64,000 nt of DNA from CAZCEC01 sp964497615 (GCA_964497615.1 CAZCEC010000002.1:1-64000), one strand, 5' to 3'. Positions 51,103 to 61,120 are shown, counted from the stretch's first letter. The notes: a model not told the origin generated them from the sequence alone. Numbers and translations: made by a program.

Positions 51103-52215
51103 TCAGGCCGTGACGTACTTGGCGGGATCCTTCTGGAAGGTGCGGCGGCAGCCGGGGCAGCAGAAGTAGTAGATCTGGCCGGCGTGCTCGGCGGTGTAGC
51201 GCGCCCCCGCGATCTCCACCGTCATCCCACAGACGGGGTCGATGGCGGTGCCAGGCTCGGCAGGGTGCGCGTGGCCCGCGGGCTCAGGTGCGGCCTGATC
51301 ATGGTGATCGTGGCTCATGTGCTCGTGGGCTTCGGGCGGGTGCGGCGCGGGGTGGGCATGGCCGGCATGTTCGTGCTCGCCCCTCGGCCCGCCGCCGTTC
51401 GTCCTTCGTCGTTCGTCCTTCGTCGCGCTCTCGGCCGTCGTCCCCTTCCTCCGCATCTGCACCACCTCCGCCAGCACGCTCAGCGCAATCTCCTCCGGCG
51501 TGGCCGCGCCCAGGTCCAGCCCGGCGGGCGCCTTAAGGCGCGCAAGCTGCTCGGCGCTCAGGCCACTTTCAGCGAGATAGGCGCGGACGCTCTCGGCACG
51601 CTTGGGGCTGGCCACCAGGGCCACGTAGGCGGCCTCCGTGGACAGCGCCCATTCCAGCGCGTCTTCGTCGTAGTTGCCGTGCGAGGCGACGACGATGAAG
51701 CTGTTGGGGGTCACGGCCAACTCGTCAAACTTCAGATCGGCCAGCACGCGCCGCGCCTGGGGGAAGCGCTCCGGGCGGGCATCCACCCCGGCCACGGTGA
51801 CGGCGAAGCCCAGGGCCGCGCCCACGGTGGTGAGCGTCTGCGCGATGGGCTGATGGCTGATGACGATCAACTGCGGCTGGGCGAGGTGGGGTTCCAAGTA
51901 AATCTCCAGGGTGCCGCCGCTGGCGCAGGTGAGCACGGTCTCCACCACGCCGGGCTGCGGTTGGCCCGTCATCTTCTCCGGCGGGCACAGGCGCAGCAGG
52001 CGCGGCTCGCCATCGGCCAGGGCGCGGCGCGCCTCGCGGATGACGGTCGGCTCGGCGCACGAGCCACCCACCCAGCCGGTGAGCGTGCCGTCGGCGGTGA
52101 CGATGCCGCGCGCGCCCGGCTTGGCCGAGGTGGGCCGCTCGGCGCGCACCACCGTCGCCAGCACGAAGGGGACTCCGGCTTGCGCCAGCCTGTATGCGTG
52201 TTCGATGTAATCCAT
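51103..52215 (-). CDS. XdhC/CoxF-like maturation protein fused to His-rich linker and YHS domain
   Basis: A 370-residue protein. Residues 1-120 are the XdhC_CoxI domain (ATVVRAERPTSAKPGARG, then WVGGSCAEP). Residues about 135-260 are the XdhC Rossmann domain (FIVVASHGNYDEDALEWAL, YVALVASPKRAE). Residues about 275-320 are a linker with many His (EHEHAGHAHP, HEHMSHDHH). Residues 326-370 form a YHS domain with DPVCGM, YYFCCPGC and YVTA. XdhC proteins insert the sulfurated molybdenum cofactor into dehydrogenases. The linker begins with residues encoded by a heptamer array. It directly follows coxL and is probably in the same transcript. A copper role is inferred; see findings. Confidence 0.88.
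   Translation of the reverse strand: MDYIEHAYRLAQAGVPFVLATVVRAERPTSAKPGARGIVTADGTLTGWVGGSCAEPTVIREARRALADGEPRLLRLCPPEKMTGQPQPGVVETVLTCASGGTLEIYLEPHLAQPQLIVISHQPIAQTLTTVGAALGFAVTVAGVDARPERFPQARRVLADLKFDELAVTPNSFIVVASHGNYDEDALEWALSTEAAYVALVASPKRAESVRAYLAESGLSAEQLARLKAPAGLDLGAATPEEIALSVLAEVVQMRRKGTTAESATKDERRRTNGGGPRGEHEHAGHAHPAPHPPEAHEHMSHDHHDQAAPEPAGHAHPAEPGTAIDPVCGMTVEIAGARYTAEHAGQIYYFCCPGCRRTFQKDPAKYVTA
51396..51423 (+). repeat. Four-unit heptamer array inside the XdhC/YHS gene
   Basis: cgttcgt, ccttcgt, cgttcgt, ccttcgt: a 14-bp period made of two alternating 7-mers. It encodes the start of the low-complexity linker of the maturation protein in frame. Confidence 0.8.
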
Positions 52216-52225
52216 GCTGTGAAGC

Positions 52226-52275
52226 CCGAAAATGATACCCAGGGGCGGGTACCCGCCCCTGGGTATCATTTTCGG
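52226..52275. terminator. Perfect 50-bp palindrome between coxL and the maturation gene
   Basis: The 50 bp at 52226-52275 equal their own reverse complement, centred on GGGTACCC. On the minus strand it starts 4 nt after the coxL stop and ends 10 nt before the maturation-protein ATG. There is no T-tract. It could limit read-through, stabilise the coxL 3' end or form a cruciform. Confidence 0.75.
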
Positions 52276-52279
52276 AATA

Positions 52280-54620
52280 TTACTCCTCTAACGCTGCGCC
52301 CTTCTCCTTCAGCAGCGCCCACACCTTGGGCGGGGTGATGGGGATGTCCACGTGGCGCACGCCCAGGTGCCACAGGGCATCCACCACGGCGTTGACGATG
52401 GCGGCCGGCGCGCCCACGGTGGGCGACTCGCCCACGCCCTTGGCGCCGATGGGGTGATGGGGCGAGGGCGTCACCGTCTCGCCCACCTCCCAGCGCGGCG
52501 TCTCCACCGCGGTCGGCAGCAGGTAGTCCTGGAAGGTGCCGCCGTACATGTTGCCGTCGGCGTCGTACTGGATCTCTTCCATCATGGCCGGCGCGAAGCC
52601 CATCGCCAGCCCGCCGTGGATCTGGCCCTCGACGATCATCGGGTTGATGCGCACGCCGCAGTCGTCCACCGCCACGAAGCGCCGCACCTTTACCTGCCCG
52701 GTGCCGCGGTCGATGTCCACCACGCAGATGTACGAGCCGAAGGGGTAGGTCAGGTTCGGCGGGTCGTAGTACGACACCGCTTCCAGCCCCGCTTCCAGGC
52801 CCTGTGGGTGGTTGGTGTAGGCGGCAAAGGCGATCTCCTGGATGGTCTTGCCCTTGTCGGGCGAGCCTTTCACGAACCAGCGCCCGGTCTCCCACTCCAG
52901 GTCTTCCTCGGCGGCCTCCAGCAGGTGGGCGGCGATCTTGCGGGCCTTGTCGCGCACCTTGCGCGCGGCCATGCTGCCGGCGGCCCCGGCGGTGGGGGTG
53001 GAGCGGCTGGCATAGGTGCCCAGCCCGTAGGGGGCGGTGTCGGTGTCGCCCTCTTCCACCTTGATGTCGGTGGCGGGGATGCCCAACTCGGAGGCGATGA
53101 TTTGGGCGTAGGTGGTCTCGTGGCCCTGGCCCTGGCTCTTGGTGCCGAAGCGGGCCAGCGCCTTGCCGGTGGGGTGCACCCGCAGCTCGCACGAGTCGAA
53201 CATCTTGATGCCCAGGATGTCGAAGTCCTTGGACGGCCCGGCGCCGACGATCTCAGTGAAGGACGAGATGCCGATGCCCATCAACTCGCCGCGGGCGCGC
53301 TTCTCGGCCTGCTCCTTCCGCAGTTCGTCGTAGCCCAGCATGTCCATCGCCAGCTTGAGCGCGCCATCGTAGTTGCCGCTGTCGTAAATCCAGCCCAGCG
53401 CGGAGGTGTAGGGGAACGCTTCCGGCTGGATAAAATTCTTCTGGCGGAAGACGGCCGGGTCCATGCCGATCTCGTGCGCGAACAGGTCGGCCATGCGCTC
53501 GATGGTGTGCACCGCCTCGGTGACGCGGAACGAGCAGCGGTAGGCGATGCCGCCCGGCGGCTTGTTGGTGTACACGCCGTCCACTTCCACGAAGGCGTGC
53601 TTGAAGTCGTACGAGCCGGTGCAGATGTGGAACAGCCCGGCGGGGAACTTGGACGGGTTGGCGGCGGCGTCGCTGTAGCCGTGGTCGGCGATGGTCTTGA
53701 TGCGGACCGCGTTAAGCGTGCCGTCCTTGGACCCGGCCAATTCGGCGGTGATGTGGTAGTCGCGGGCGAACGAGTCGGCCTGGAGGTTCTCGGAGCGGTC
53801 CTCCACCCACTTGACCGGCTTGCCGGTGAGCACCGAGGCGGCCACGGCGATGACGTAGCCGGGGTAGACTGGCACCTTGCCGCCAAACCCGCCGCCGATG
53901 TCGGGCGAGATGACGCGGATGTTCTGCTCCGACAGGCCCAGGTGCCCGGCCACCAGCGCCACCACGGTGCGGATGGCGTGCGGGGCCTGGGTGGTCATAT
54001 ACAGGGTCAGCTTGCCCTCCACCGGGTCCCAACTGGCGACGCACCCGCAGGTCTCAATCGAGGCCACGTGGATGCGGGGCAGGTAGATGTCCTGCTTGAC
54101 TGTGACCTCGGCGGAATTGAAGGCGGCGTCGGTGGCGGCGCGGTCGCCCACTTCCCAGTGCCAGATGTGGTTGCTGTCCTTATCGTCGCGCACCTTGGTG
54201 GCGCCCGGCTCCAGGGCCTTCATCGGGTTGACGACCACGGGCAGCGGCTCGTATTCCACTTCCACCGCGGCCACGCCATCGGCGGCGGCGTAGCGGTCGG
54301 TGGCCAGCACGGCCGCCACTTCCTGCGCCTGGTACTTGACGGTGTCGATGGGCAGCACCATCTGCTTGTCGCTCATCAGGGTCGGCATCCAGGCCAGCCC
54401 ATACTGGTCCAGGGTCTTGCCGGTGACGACGGCCAGCACGCCCGGCACCTTGAGCGCCTTGGAGTCGTCAATCTTGGTGATCTTGGCGTGCGCGTACGGG
54501 CTGCGGACGATGTCGAGGTGCAGCATGCCGGGCAGTTTGAGGTCGTCAATGTAGTTGCCGCGCCCGCGCACGAAGCGGGGGTCTTCCTTGCGCTTCATCG
54601 AGCTGCCGAGACCATGAATT

Positions 54621-54628
<8 letters not shown>
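52280..54628 (-). CDS. coxL: Aerobic CO dehydrogenase large subunit, form I (Mo-Cu)
   Basis: A 782-residue molybdopterin-binding subunit of the xanthine-dehydrogenase family. C365 lies in GIAYRCSFR, which matches AYxCSFR, the active-site loop that defines form I CO dehydrogenase; form II homologues have AYRGAGR. C365 should bind the copper of the Mo-Cu centre. The C-terminal KGVGESP carries the catalytic Glu. FGGKVPVYP and GQGHETTYAQ are Mo-cofactor segments. It oxidises CO to CO2 with electrons passing to the 2Fe-2S and FAD subunits. Gene order coxM-coxS-coxL matches known form I operons. It overlaps coxS by 8 bp. Confidence 0.93.
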
Positions 54629-55109
<481 letters not shown>

Positions 55110-55111
55110 GG

Positions 55112-55975
55112 CTAGGCTCCTTGGGCGCGGGCCACGGCGCGGCGCAGGGCGCGCAGCGCGAGGGTCTTGACCAGCGAGCGCTTGTACTCGACCGAGCCGC
55201 GCTGGTCGGCGGCGGGCTGGGCGGCCTCGGCCGCCAGGGCGGCGGCCTGCCGCAGCGCGGCGTCGTCCGGGGCGTGGCCCACCAGGGCGGCCTCGGCGGC
55301 GCTGGCCTGGATGGGCGTGGCGCCGACGTTGGTCAGGCCAATGCCGGCGCTGGCGATCTGGCCGCCGGTGATGGTCAATTGCGCGGCGACGGCGGCGGTG
55401 GCGAAGTCGCCCACCTTGCGCTCCAGCTTTTCGTAGGCGCCGCCGCTGCCCGCCGCGGGCGCGGGGATTTGAATTTCGGTCAGGATTTCGTCGTGGGCCA
55501 GCGAGGTGGTGAACAGGTCCACGAAGAATTCGGTGCAGGGGATGGTGCGCTCCCCGCCCGGCCCGACGGCCACGACCTGCGCGCGGTAGGCCAGCATGGT
55601 GGCCGGATGGTCGTTGGCGGGGTCGGCGTGGGCCAGGTTGCCGCCCAGGGTGGCCAGGTTGCGCACCAGCGGGTCGGCCACGAGGCGGGTGGTGTCGTGC
55701 AGCAGGGGATAGCGGGTGCGCACGAGGTCGGAGCGGTCGAGTGCGGCTTCGCGGGTCATCGCCCCGATCTTGAGCCAGCCGCCTTCTTCTTTAATGTAAG
55801 CCAAATCAGAGAGGCGGTTGAGATCAATTAGCAGGGCGGGGGCGGCCAGCCGGAAGCGCATGAGCGGCACCAGGCTGTGGCCGCCGGCCAGAAGCTTGGC
55901 CTCGGGGTTGGCGGACAGGAGCGAGACGGCTTCGGCGACGGAGGCGGGTACGGCGTAATCAAAACTGGGTGGAAT
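55112..55975 (-). CDS. coxM: CO dehydrogenase medium subunit (FAD)
   Basis: A 287-residue FAD-binding subunit. LLAGGHSLVP near residue 32-41 and TLGGNLAHADPANDHP near 105-120 are the two FAD-pyrophosphate signatures of the CoxM family. The N-terminus MIPPSFDYAVPAS is typical. GAGGAG 7 nt before the ATG at 55975 sets the start; the ten extra upstream codons are not needed. It passes electrons to the respiratory chain (quinone in known systems). It is the first gene of the operon. Confidence 0.93.
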   Translation of the reverse strand: MPPSFDYAVPASVAEAVSLLSANPEAKLLAGGHSLVPLMRFRLAAPALLIDLNRLSDLAYIKEEGGWLKIGAMTREAALDRSDLVRTRYPLLHDTTRLVADPLVRNLATLGGNLAHADPANDHPATMLAYRAQVVAVGPGGERTIPCTEFFVDLFTTSLAHDEILTEIQIPAPAAGSGGAYEKLERKVGDFATAAVAAQLTITGGQIASAGIGLTNVGATPIQASAAEAALVGHAPDDAALRQAAALAAEAAQPAADQRGSVEYKRSLVKTLALRALRRAVARAQGA

Positions 55976-56091
55976 CATGCGAGCTCCTCGAGCAGACCAG
56001 GCCAATAGCGGCGATGGGGGTCGCGGGGGCTACTGTGGGGGATGGGGCCTCCTTTCGGACGTTCGCTGACGGCGGGGCGGGTAGGCGCGGG

Positions 56092-56097
56092 AGTATA
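56092..56097 (-). promoter_or_regulatory. -10 hexamer (TATACT) of the cox operon
   Basis: TATACT preceded by TGC on the minus strand, an extended -10, about 117 nt upstream of coxM. A leader with AAAGGAGG lies between. The region has no other gene on this strand. Confidence 0.45.
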
Positions 56098-56120
56098 GCA
56101 CTGCGGTACGGGGGCGCAAA

Positions 56121-56367
56121 TGAGCGGGTGAGCGCGTGGGCGTGTGAGCAAGGACGATGACTGACGAAAGATGAAAGACGAAAGACGAAAGACGAAAGAT
56201 GAAANNNNNNNNNNNNNNNNNNNNNNNNNNNNNNNNNNNNNNNNNNNNNNNNNNNNNNNNNNNNNNNNNNNNNNNNNNNNNNNNNNNNNNNNNNNNNNNN
56301 NNNNGACGAAAGACGAAAGACGAAAGACGAAAGACGAAAGACGAAAGACGAAAGACGAAAGACGAAG
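56121..56367 (+). repeat. Octamer plus GACGAAA heptamer array spanning a scaffold gap
   Basis: TGAGCGGG, TGAGCGCG, TGGGCGTG, TGAGCAAG (56121-56152) lead into a GACGAAA/GATGAAA heptamer array, six units from 56163 and nine more from 56305, with 100 N between (56205-56304). The true array length is unknown. Reading frames across the N run are artefacts. The 631-bp stretch 55976-56606 has no other gene. Confidence 0.9.
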
Positions 56368-56387
56368 CATTCTCATTGGCCTGTCAC

Positions 56388-56539
56388 TGTCACGCCGAGC
56401 GCGAATGACGGCGGCTGGCCTTCCAGCCCGATTTGGGCGCGAGGCGCCTCGCTGAGTCTGCATAGAGCTAGCGTTGATACCCCTCGCGCCCGGAGGGGCA
56501 GGCACATCGGGCTTGCTGGCATTCGCGCTCGGGGTGACA
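56388..56539. repeat. Inverted-repeat element with CCGAGCGCGAATG arms
   Basis: TGTCACGCCGAGCGCGAATG (56388-56407) pairs with the complementary sequence at 56520-56539 with one mismatch. The 112-bp interior is GC-rich with a further local stem (GAGGCGCCTC). No ORF of transposase type is present, so it is a MITE-like or palindromic dispersed repeat. Confidence 0.6.
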
Positions 56540-56606
56540 ATGTCAATTCAGTGCAGGCTGTGGCAGTTGCGCCGCTGCGGCCACATGACTCTACGCGGAG
56601 GCAGGC

Positions 56607-57437
56607 ATGAAGAATCTGCGCGGGCAAAACGCAATCGTCACCGGCGCCTCGGCCGGGCTGGGCGTGGAGATCGCCCGCGCCCTGGCCGCCCGCGGCGTGC
56701 ACCTGGCGCTGGCCGCCCGCCGGCTGGAGCCGGTGCAGGCCCTGGCCGCCGAATTGGCCCAGACCGGCGTGAGGACCGTAGCGGTCCGCGCGGACGTGAA
56801 CGAGGCCGAGGACCGTGCCCGCCTGGTGGCGGAGGCCGAAGCCGCGCTGGGCCCAACCGACATCCTGATCAACAACGCTGGGGTGGAGATACCGGTCCGC
56901 TTCAACGCCATTACCGACGCCGACCTGGCCGAGTTGATCAACACGAACGTGCTGGCGCGGATGCGGCTGGCGAAGCTGGTGCTGCCGGGGATGCTGGCGC
57001 GCGGCCGAGGCCACATCGTCAACAACGGCTCGATGTCGGGCAAAGTGCCGGTGGCGGGCAGCAGCGTCTACGCGGCCAGCAACGCGGCGGTGGGCATGTG
57101 GTCGCGCTCGCTGCGCGAGGAGCTGCGCGGCACGGGCGTGAGCGTCTCCGTGGTGTGCGCCGCCTACGTCACTGAGGTGGGGGTCTATGCCTGGAAAAAC
57201 ATGCGCGCGCCGTGGATCTTGCGCGAGGTGACGCCGCGCCAGGTGGTGCGGGCGTTTATGACGGCGCTGGAGCGCGACCGGGGCGAGGTGCTGGTGACGG
57301 CGATGCCGGTCCGCGCCCTGCTGGCGCTGGCCGCGCTCTCGCCCGCGTTTGAAAGCTGGGTGCTGCGTACCTTTGGGGCGCGCAAGTTTATGCTGAAGAT
57401 GGCGGACTATGTGGAGCGGGTGCGGTATGGCAAGTGA
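56607..57437 (+). CDS. SDR-family protein lacking the catalytic lysine
   Basis: A 276-residue SDR. The cofactor motif is TGASAGLG near residue 13, with NNAGVEIP and NGSMSG. The catalytic Tyr is present in VYAASNAA, but the Lys of the Tyr-x-x-x-Lys motif is Asn. The C-terminal 60 residues form a hydrophobic helix (MPVRALLALAALSPAFESWVL) typical of membrane-associated SDRs. The ATG has GGAGGC upstream. Without the Lys it may be inactive or a regulator, unless the base is a local error. Substrate unknown. Confidence 0.85.
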   Translation: MKNLRGQNAIVTGASAGLGVEIARALAARGVHLALAARRLEPVQALAAELAQTGVRTVAVRADVNEAEDRARLVAEAEAALGPTDILINNAGVEIPVRFNAITDADLAELINTNVLARMRLAKLVLPGMLARGRGHIVNNGSMSGKVPVAGSSVYAASNAAVGMWSRSLREELRGTGVSVSVVCAAYVTEVGVYAWKNMRAPWILREVTPRQVVRAFMTALERDRGEVLVTAMPVRALLALAALSPAFESWVLRTFGARKFMLKMADYVERVRYGK

Positions 57438-57478
57438 GCGCCACTTGAGCGATGCGCCCGTTGACTATCGCCTCGTAG

Positions 57479-57706
57479 CGCGGGTGCTTTATGCCCCGCG
57501 ACGGCAGCTGCATTTGCTGCCGAATCCGGCCGGACCTGGCCGGCGGATGTTATCTAGGAAGTCGCTCTAGGGCTAGCGGGAAACCTAGGCGTGTGGATGT
57601 CAGCGGGCAAATCAAGGCGTTGACAGACGGGGGCCAATTGGCGAAAATGAGATCAACCCCCCCAGAGATAGCATCTCCGGGCCGACGCCCACCCGCAAGG
57701 GTGGGC
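57479..57706. repeat. Intergenic hairpin cluster upstream of the monooxygenase-like gene
   Basis: The 382-bp gap (57438-57819) contains four stems: 57479-57500 (CGCGGG/CCCGCG), 57503-57521 (GGCAGC/GCTGCC), 57526-57543 (CCGGCC/GGCCGG) and 57687-57706 (GCCCACCC/GGGTGGGC, loop GCAA). No ORF has coding character. The tail (57700-57800) could contain a promoter but none is clear. Confidence 0.6.
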
Positions 57707-57819
57707 TGTCCCTTTAAGACAAGCGCGGTCAACGGACACAGCGTAACGCTCCGACGCAACGAGGTTTGCCGCCGAACCCGAATTGCCGTAAGCTCTCGCG
57801 GGAGAGCCAGGAGGCGAAC

Positions 57820-58128
57820 ATGATCGTGCGAATGTGGCACGGGCGCGTGCCCAACGAAAAAGCGGCGGCCTACCGGGCGTTCCTGAACAAGCGGGCCATC
57901 CCGGACTACAAGTCGGTCAAAGGGAACATCAGCGTCCACATCCTCGAGCGCCCCGAGCGCGAGGTGACCCACTTCGTTACGCTGACGATGTGGAAGGACA
58001 TGGACTCCATCCGCGCCTTCGCCGGGCAGGACGTGGAAAAGGCGAAGTATTACCCCGAGGACAAAGACTTCCTGCTGGAGTTCGAGCCGGAGGTGGTGCA
58101 CTACGTGGTGGTGGGGAAGAGCAGTTAG
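57820..58128 (+). CDS. Antibiotic-biosynthesis-monooxygenase-like protein
   Basis: A 102-residue protein of the dimeric alpha-beta barrel (ABM/YgiN-like) fold: first strand VRMWHGRVP, helix AAAYRAFLNKRAIPD, strand ISVHILERPEREVTHFVTLTMW, and a last strand VVHYVVVGKS. Family members are cofactor-free monooxygenases or small sensors of aromatic compounds. AGGAGG 8 nt before the ATG at 57820 fixes the start, rejecting an 18-codon extension. The 3' end overlaps the convergent gene by 4 bp. Confidence 0.8.
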   Translation: MIVRMWHGRVPNEKAAAYRAFLNKRAIPDYKSVKGNISVHILERPEREVTHFVTLTMWKDMDSIRAFAGQDVEKAKYYPEDKDFLLEFEPEVVHYVVVGKSS

Positions 58129-59132
58129 CCTGCCGCCTTTAGCACCCGGCACGCCCGCAGCGTCACCCACTTGCTCACGCTCCCCTGCCGCTCCACGTCC
58201 GCCACCTGCTTGCGCGGGTAGGCGTAACGGTTCTTCCATCGGCCCTGCTCGTCTTGCAGGGAAAGCACCCAGGCAAGCGCCCCCTTCAGCCGCCGGTCGC
58301 GGCCCCGGCCCAATTCCGCCAGCACTTCCAGGTTTTGCAGCACATCGGCCACGTAGCCGGACGGAAAACCCAGCTTGAACCAACTGCCGCTCACCGGCTC
58401 GCCGCCGCTGGGGTAGTCGGCCTTGGCCGGGTCGCGGCTCAGCAGGAGCGCGGTCCCAATCTTGATGGCCTTCTTCACCTGCGCCGAGCGGGCCTCGGGC
58501 GGGATGCGCGCCAACCCCCGCAGCGCCTTGATGGCCCCCCACGCGCACGGGTCGCCCCCGTTGACGGCGCACCCATACCCCGGCCCGCTGGTGCCGGACT
58601 TGAAGTAGCTGTCGAACCCGTCGCCGGTGACCGAGCGCGCCTGCCACTCGATGGCGCGCTGCACCCGCTCGTCATCCGCAAAGCCAAAGTTGAGCACGGC
58701 CCGCAGCAAGTTGCCCGTCAGGCAGTGGAGCACGCTGCTGTTGGGCGGGCGCACGGCGCGCTCGAACCCGTTGGCCCCAAAGCCGCCGTTGGGCGCCTGG
58801 GTGTGCGTCAGCACGTACTCGCACGCCGCCCGGATGCGCGGGTCGCGGCCATCCGCGCCCAATTGGTCCAGGAACATCAACTGCCACACCGTGGAGCGAT
58901 ACTTGGGGCCATAGCCGGGGCCGGGCTTGACCCAGTACCCCTCCGGGTGCTGCGCGGCGAGGATGGCCTTGACCGGATGGCTGGCGTTGATGCGGTCCCG
59001 CGCGGCGGCGGTCTCGGGATCGTCCGGCGGACGGTCCAGCAATTCCGTCAGCGCCGCATAGCGCACGGCCGGATTGTCTGGCTCCAGCAGCCAGGGCAGG
59101 GGATCGGCGTTCAGTCTGGCGCGCCACGGCAT
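58125..59132 (-). CDS. Prenyltransferase/squalene-oxidase-repeat toroid protein
   Basis: A 335-residue protein with repeated segments of the alpha/alpha toroid type: GYWVKPGPG, NGGFGANG, GSWFKLGFPSG and LQDEQGRWKNRYAYP near the middle and end, like the QW-type repeats of terpene cyclases and prenyltransferases. It lacks the DxDD motif of squalene-hopene cyclases, so cyclase activity is not supported. The start at 59132 has GGAGG upstream; an ATG 12 codons earlier is less likely. Substrate and role unknown. Confidence 0.75.
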   Translation of the reverse strand: MPWRARLNADPLPWLLEPDNPAVRYAALTELLDRPPDDPETAAARDRINASHPVKAILAAQHPEGYWVKPGPGYGPKYRSTVWQLMFLDQLGADGRDPRIRAACEYVLTHTQAPNGGFGANGFERAVRPPNSSVLHCLTGNLLRAVLNFGFADDERVQRAIEWQARSVTGDGFDSYFKSGTSGPGYGCAVNGGDPCAWGAIKALRGLARIPPEARSAQVKKAIKIGTALLLSRDPAKADYPSGGEPVSGSWFKLGFPSGYVADVLQNLEVLAELGRGRDRRLKGALAWVLSLQDEQGRWKNRYAYPRKQVADVERQGSVSKWVTLRACRVLKAAG

Positions 59133-59235
59133 GTGAGAATCCTCCAGACACGTGGGTGGCTTCTCCATTAAAGGGCGAAAGCGAAGCGCGAGTCAAGGAA
59201 CCGCGCTCTCTGGCTCGATCTCCGAACTGCCCAAT

Positions 59236-60975
59236 TCAGACTTGCTTGGTCGCCTCCAGTGTGAAGCCCGGCTGCTTGAGCACCAGCCGCGCCACTGCGC
59301 CGTCCTCCCGCATGAAGTCGAACCGGGCGCGCTTGAGCGTGAACCCCGCGCACTCCGGCGTCAACCGGTACGGCTTGATCTCCTCCGCCGGGCTGCCGGT
59401 CTGCGCAATGAAGAGTTTCCCTTCGTGCGTGGTGACGGTCAGCGCCAGCCCCTCGATGGGGGTCTGATAGACGCCCACCAGCGCGGCGAGCAGCGCCTCG
59501 TCCGGCACCGGCAGCTTGCGCTTGAAGATGATGTCGTCCACCGCCGGCTCCAGTGGTACGGCCACCGAGGCCACCTCGCCGTTGTCGTCCACCAGGAAGC
59601 GCACCTTCCACCAGGCGTCGAAGTCTTCGATGTGCCACTCGAACACGTCGTAGTGATAGTGGCGCAAGGTGGACCAGTTGAAGCTGCCCATCGTCCGCGC
59701 CTGGAGCGCGTCGCCCTCCCGCCGCACGGCGAAGTCCGGGTAGCCGTCGGCCTCGTACTCGCCCAGGTAGGCCTCCAGCGGATGCGTGGGCGGCGCGTCG
59801 GCGGCGCGCTCGGCGGCGGCGGTCTGCTTGCCCTTGGCCTCGCCCGCGATGATGGGGTCGAACAGCCCGTGGAACTTCGCGTTCCAGTCGCGGACGGGCA
59901 GGTCCAGGGCGCGGTCAATGCTCTCGAACAGCAGCACGTCGCGCAGGGGCAGCATCCCGATATTGGTCAGCGCCACGACGCCGAGCTGCTCTTGTGGCAC
60001 GAAGCCGATGATCAGGCTGTGGCCCTCCACGTTGCCGCCGTGGTGAACTAAGGTGTGGCCGCGGTACGGCTCCACGAACCACCCCATGCCATAGGTGAAC
60101 ACGGTATTGCCCATCAGGGCTTCGTTGACGCCGCCGCCCGGACGGACGGTGATGGGCAGATGCATCTGCTTGAGGTTGTCGGGCGAGACGAGCTGCACCT
60201 CCCCGGCCCGCCCTTTGTTCACGTGCACCTTGAGCCACGTGGTCAGGTCGGCCAGGGTGGAGAAGAGCGCCCCCGCCGCCCCCGGCGACAGCTCGGTGTG
60301 CGCCCCAAACTCGGTGCGGATCAGCCCCTTGGCCGCACCCTGCTCGTCGCGGTCCACGCGATAGCCCAGGGCGTTCTGCTGCCCCGGCTGCGGCGGCTCC
60401 GGCCGGAAGTTGCTGGCCGCCATCCCCAGCGGCCCGAAGATGCGGGTCTGCACGAACTCCTCCCACTTCTGCCCGGCCAGCTTCTCCACCAGGTAGGCAG
60501 CGGCGTAATACATCAGGTTGTTGTACTGGAACTTCTCGCGGAAGGTGGCGCTGAACTTGAAGTGCCGCATCCGCTTGACGAACTCGGCCCGCGAGACGTC
60601 TAGCCGCCAGGCGGCCCAGTCGTGGCGCGGCAGCCCGGTGCGGTGGCTGAGCATGTCGCGCACCGTCACGTGCCGGGTGATGTAGCTGTCGTGCAGGATG
60701 AACTCGGGCATGTACTCGTGGACGGGCTTGTCCCATTCCAGCTTGCCCTCGTCCACCAGCAGGGCCACGCTCATGGCGGTGACCGACTTGGTGACCGACG
60801 CCATGGCGAAGCGGTGATCGGCCGTCAGCGGCGTGCTGTTCTCCACGTCGGCCAGGCCATAGGCCGCCTGGAGCAGCACCTCGTCGCCGCGGACAATGGC
60901 CAGGGCCACGCCGGGGCACGGCCAGGACGGCATGGCGTTTTGGATGTAATCAGGAAAGTCGGAAAGGCGGGACAC
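59236..60975 (-). CDS. Serine hydrolase (class C beta-lactamase-like)
   Basis: A 579-residue protein. Catalytic SxxK is S60-V-T-K63 in MASVTKS, Tyr motif Y151 in QYNNLMY, and HGG in HHGGNVEG near 335-345. These are the three motifs of class C beta-lactamase/DD-peptidase-like hydrolases. A C-terminal lipocalin-like domain (about 450-575) follows, as in many members. The GTG at 60975 is chosen because AAGGAG lies 5 nt upstream and a TATACT (61019-61024) about 44 nt upstream; a GTG at 61014 is less likely. There is no signal peptide. Confidence 0.88.
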   Translation of the reverse strand: MSRLSDFPDYIQNAMPSWPCPGVALAIVRGDEVLLQAAYGLADVENSTPLTADHRFAMASVTKSVTAMSVALLVDEGKLEWDKPVHEYMPEFILHDSYITRHVTVRDMLSHRTGLPRHDWAAWRLDVSRAEFVKRMRHFKFSATFREKFQYNNLMYYAAAYLVEKLAGQKWEEFVQTRIFGPLGMAASNFRPEPPQPGQQNALGYRVDRDEQGAAKGLIRTEFGAHTELSPGAAGALFSTLADLTTWLKVHVNKGRAGEVQLVSPDNLKQMHLPITVRPGGGVNEALMGNTVFTYGMGWFVEPYRGHTLVHHGGNVEGHSLIIGFVPQEQLGVVALTNIGMLPLRDVLLFESIDRALDLPVRDWNAKFHGLFDPIIAGEAKGKQTAAAERAADAPPTHPLEAYLGEYEADGYPDFAVRREGDALQARTMGSFNWSTLRHYHYDVFEWHIEDFDAWWKVRFLVDDNGEVASVAVPLEPAVDDIIFKRKLPVPDEALLAALVGVYQTPIEGLALTVTTHEGKLFIAQTGSPAEEIKPYRLTPECAGFTLKRARFDFMREDGAVARLVLKQPGFTLEATKQV

Positions 60976-61120
60976 GGCAGCTCCTTGAACGGGAAAATTG
61001 AAATTCGTTTTCACGGGGAGTATAGCCCCGGCGCCAGCGAGTCAGAACCCGGAATGCGCCCCCCGCGCCGACTGCGTATGAAGAAGCAGGCTGGTACATC
61101 GTTGCGCATTGGAGGTCCCC

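Noticed and set aside
56171..56505. Open frames running through the N gap
   Set aside because: They contain 100 undetermined bases and are made of the 7-bp array.
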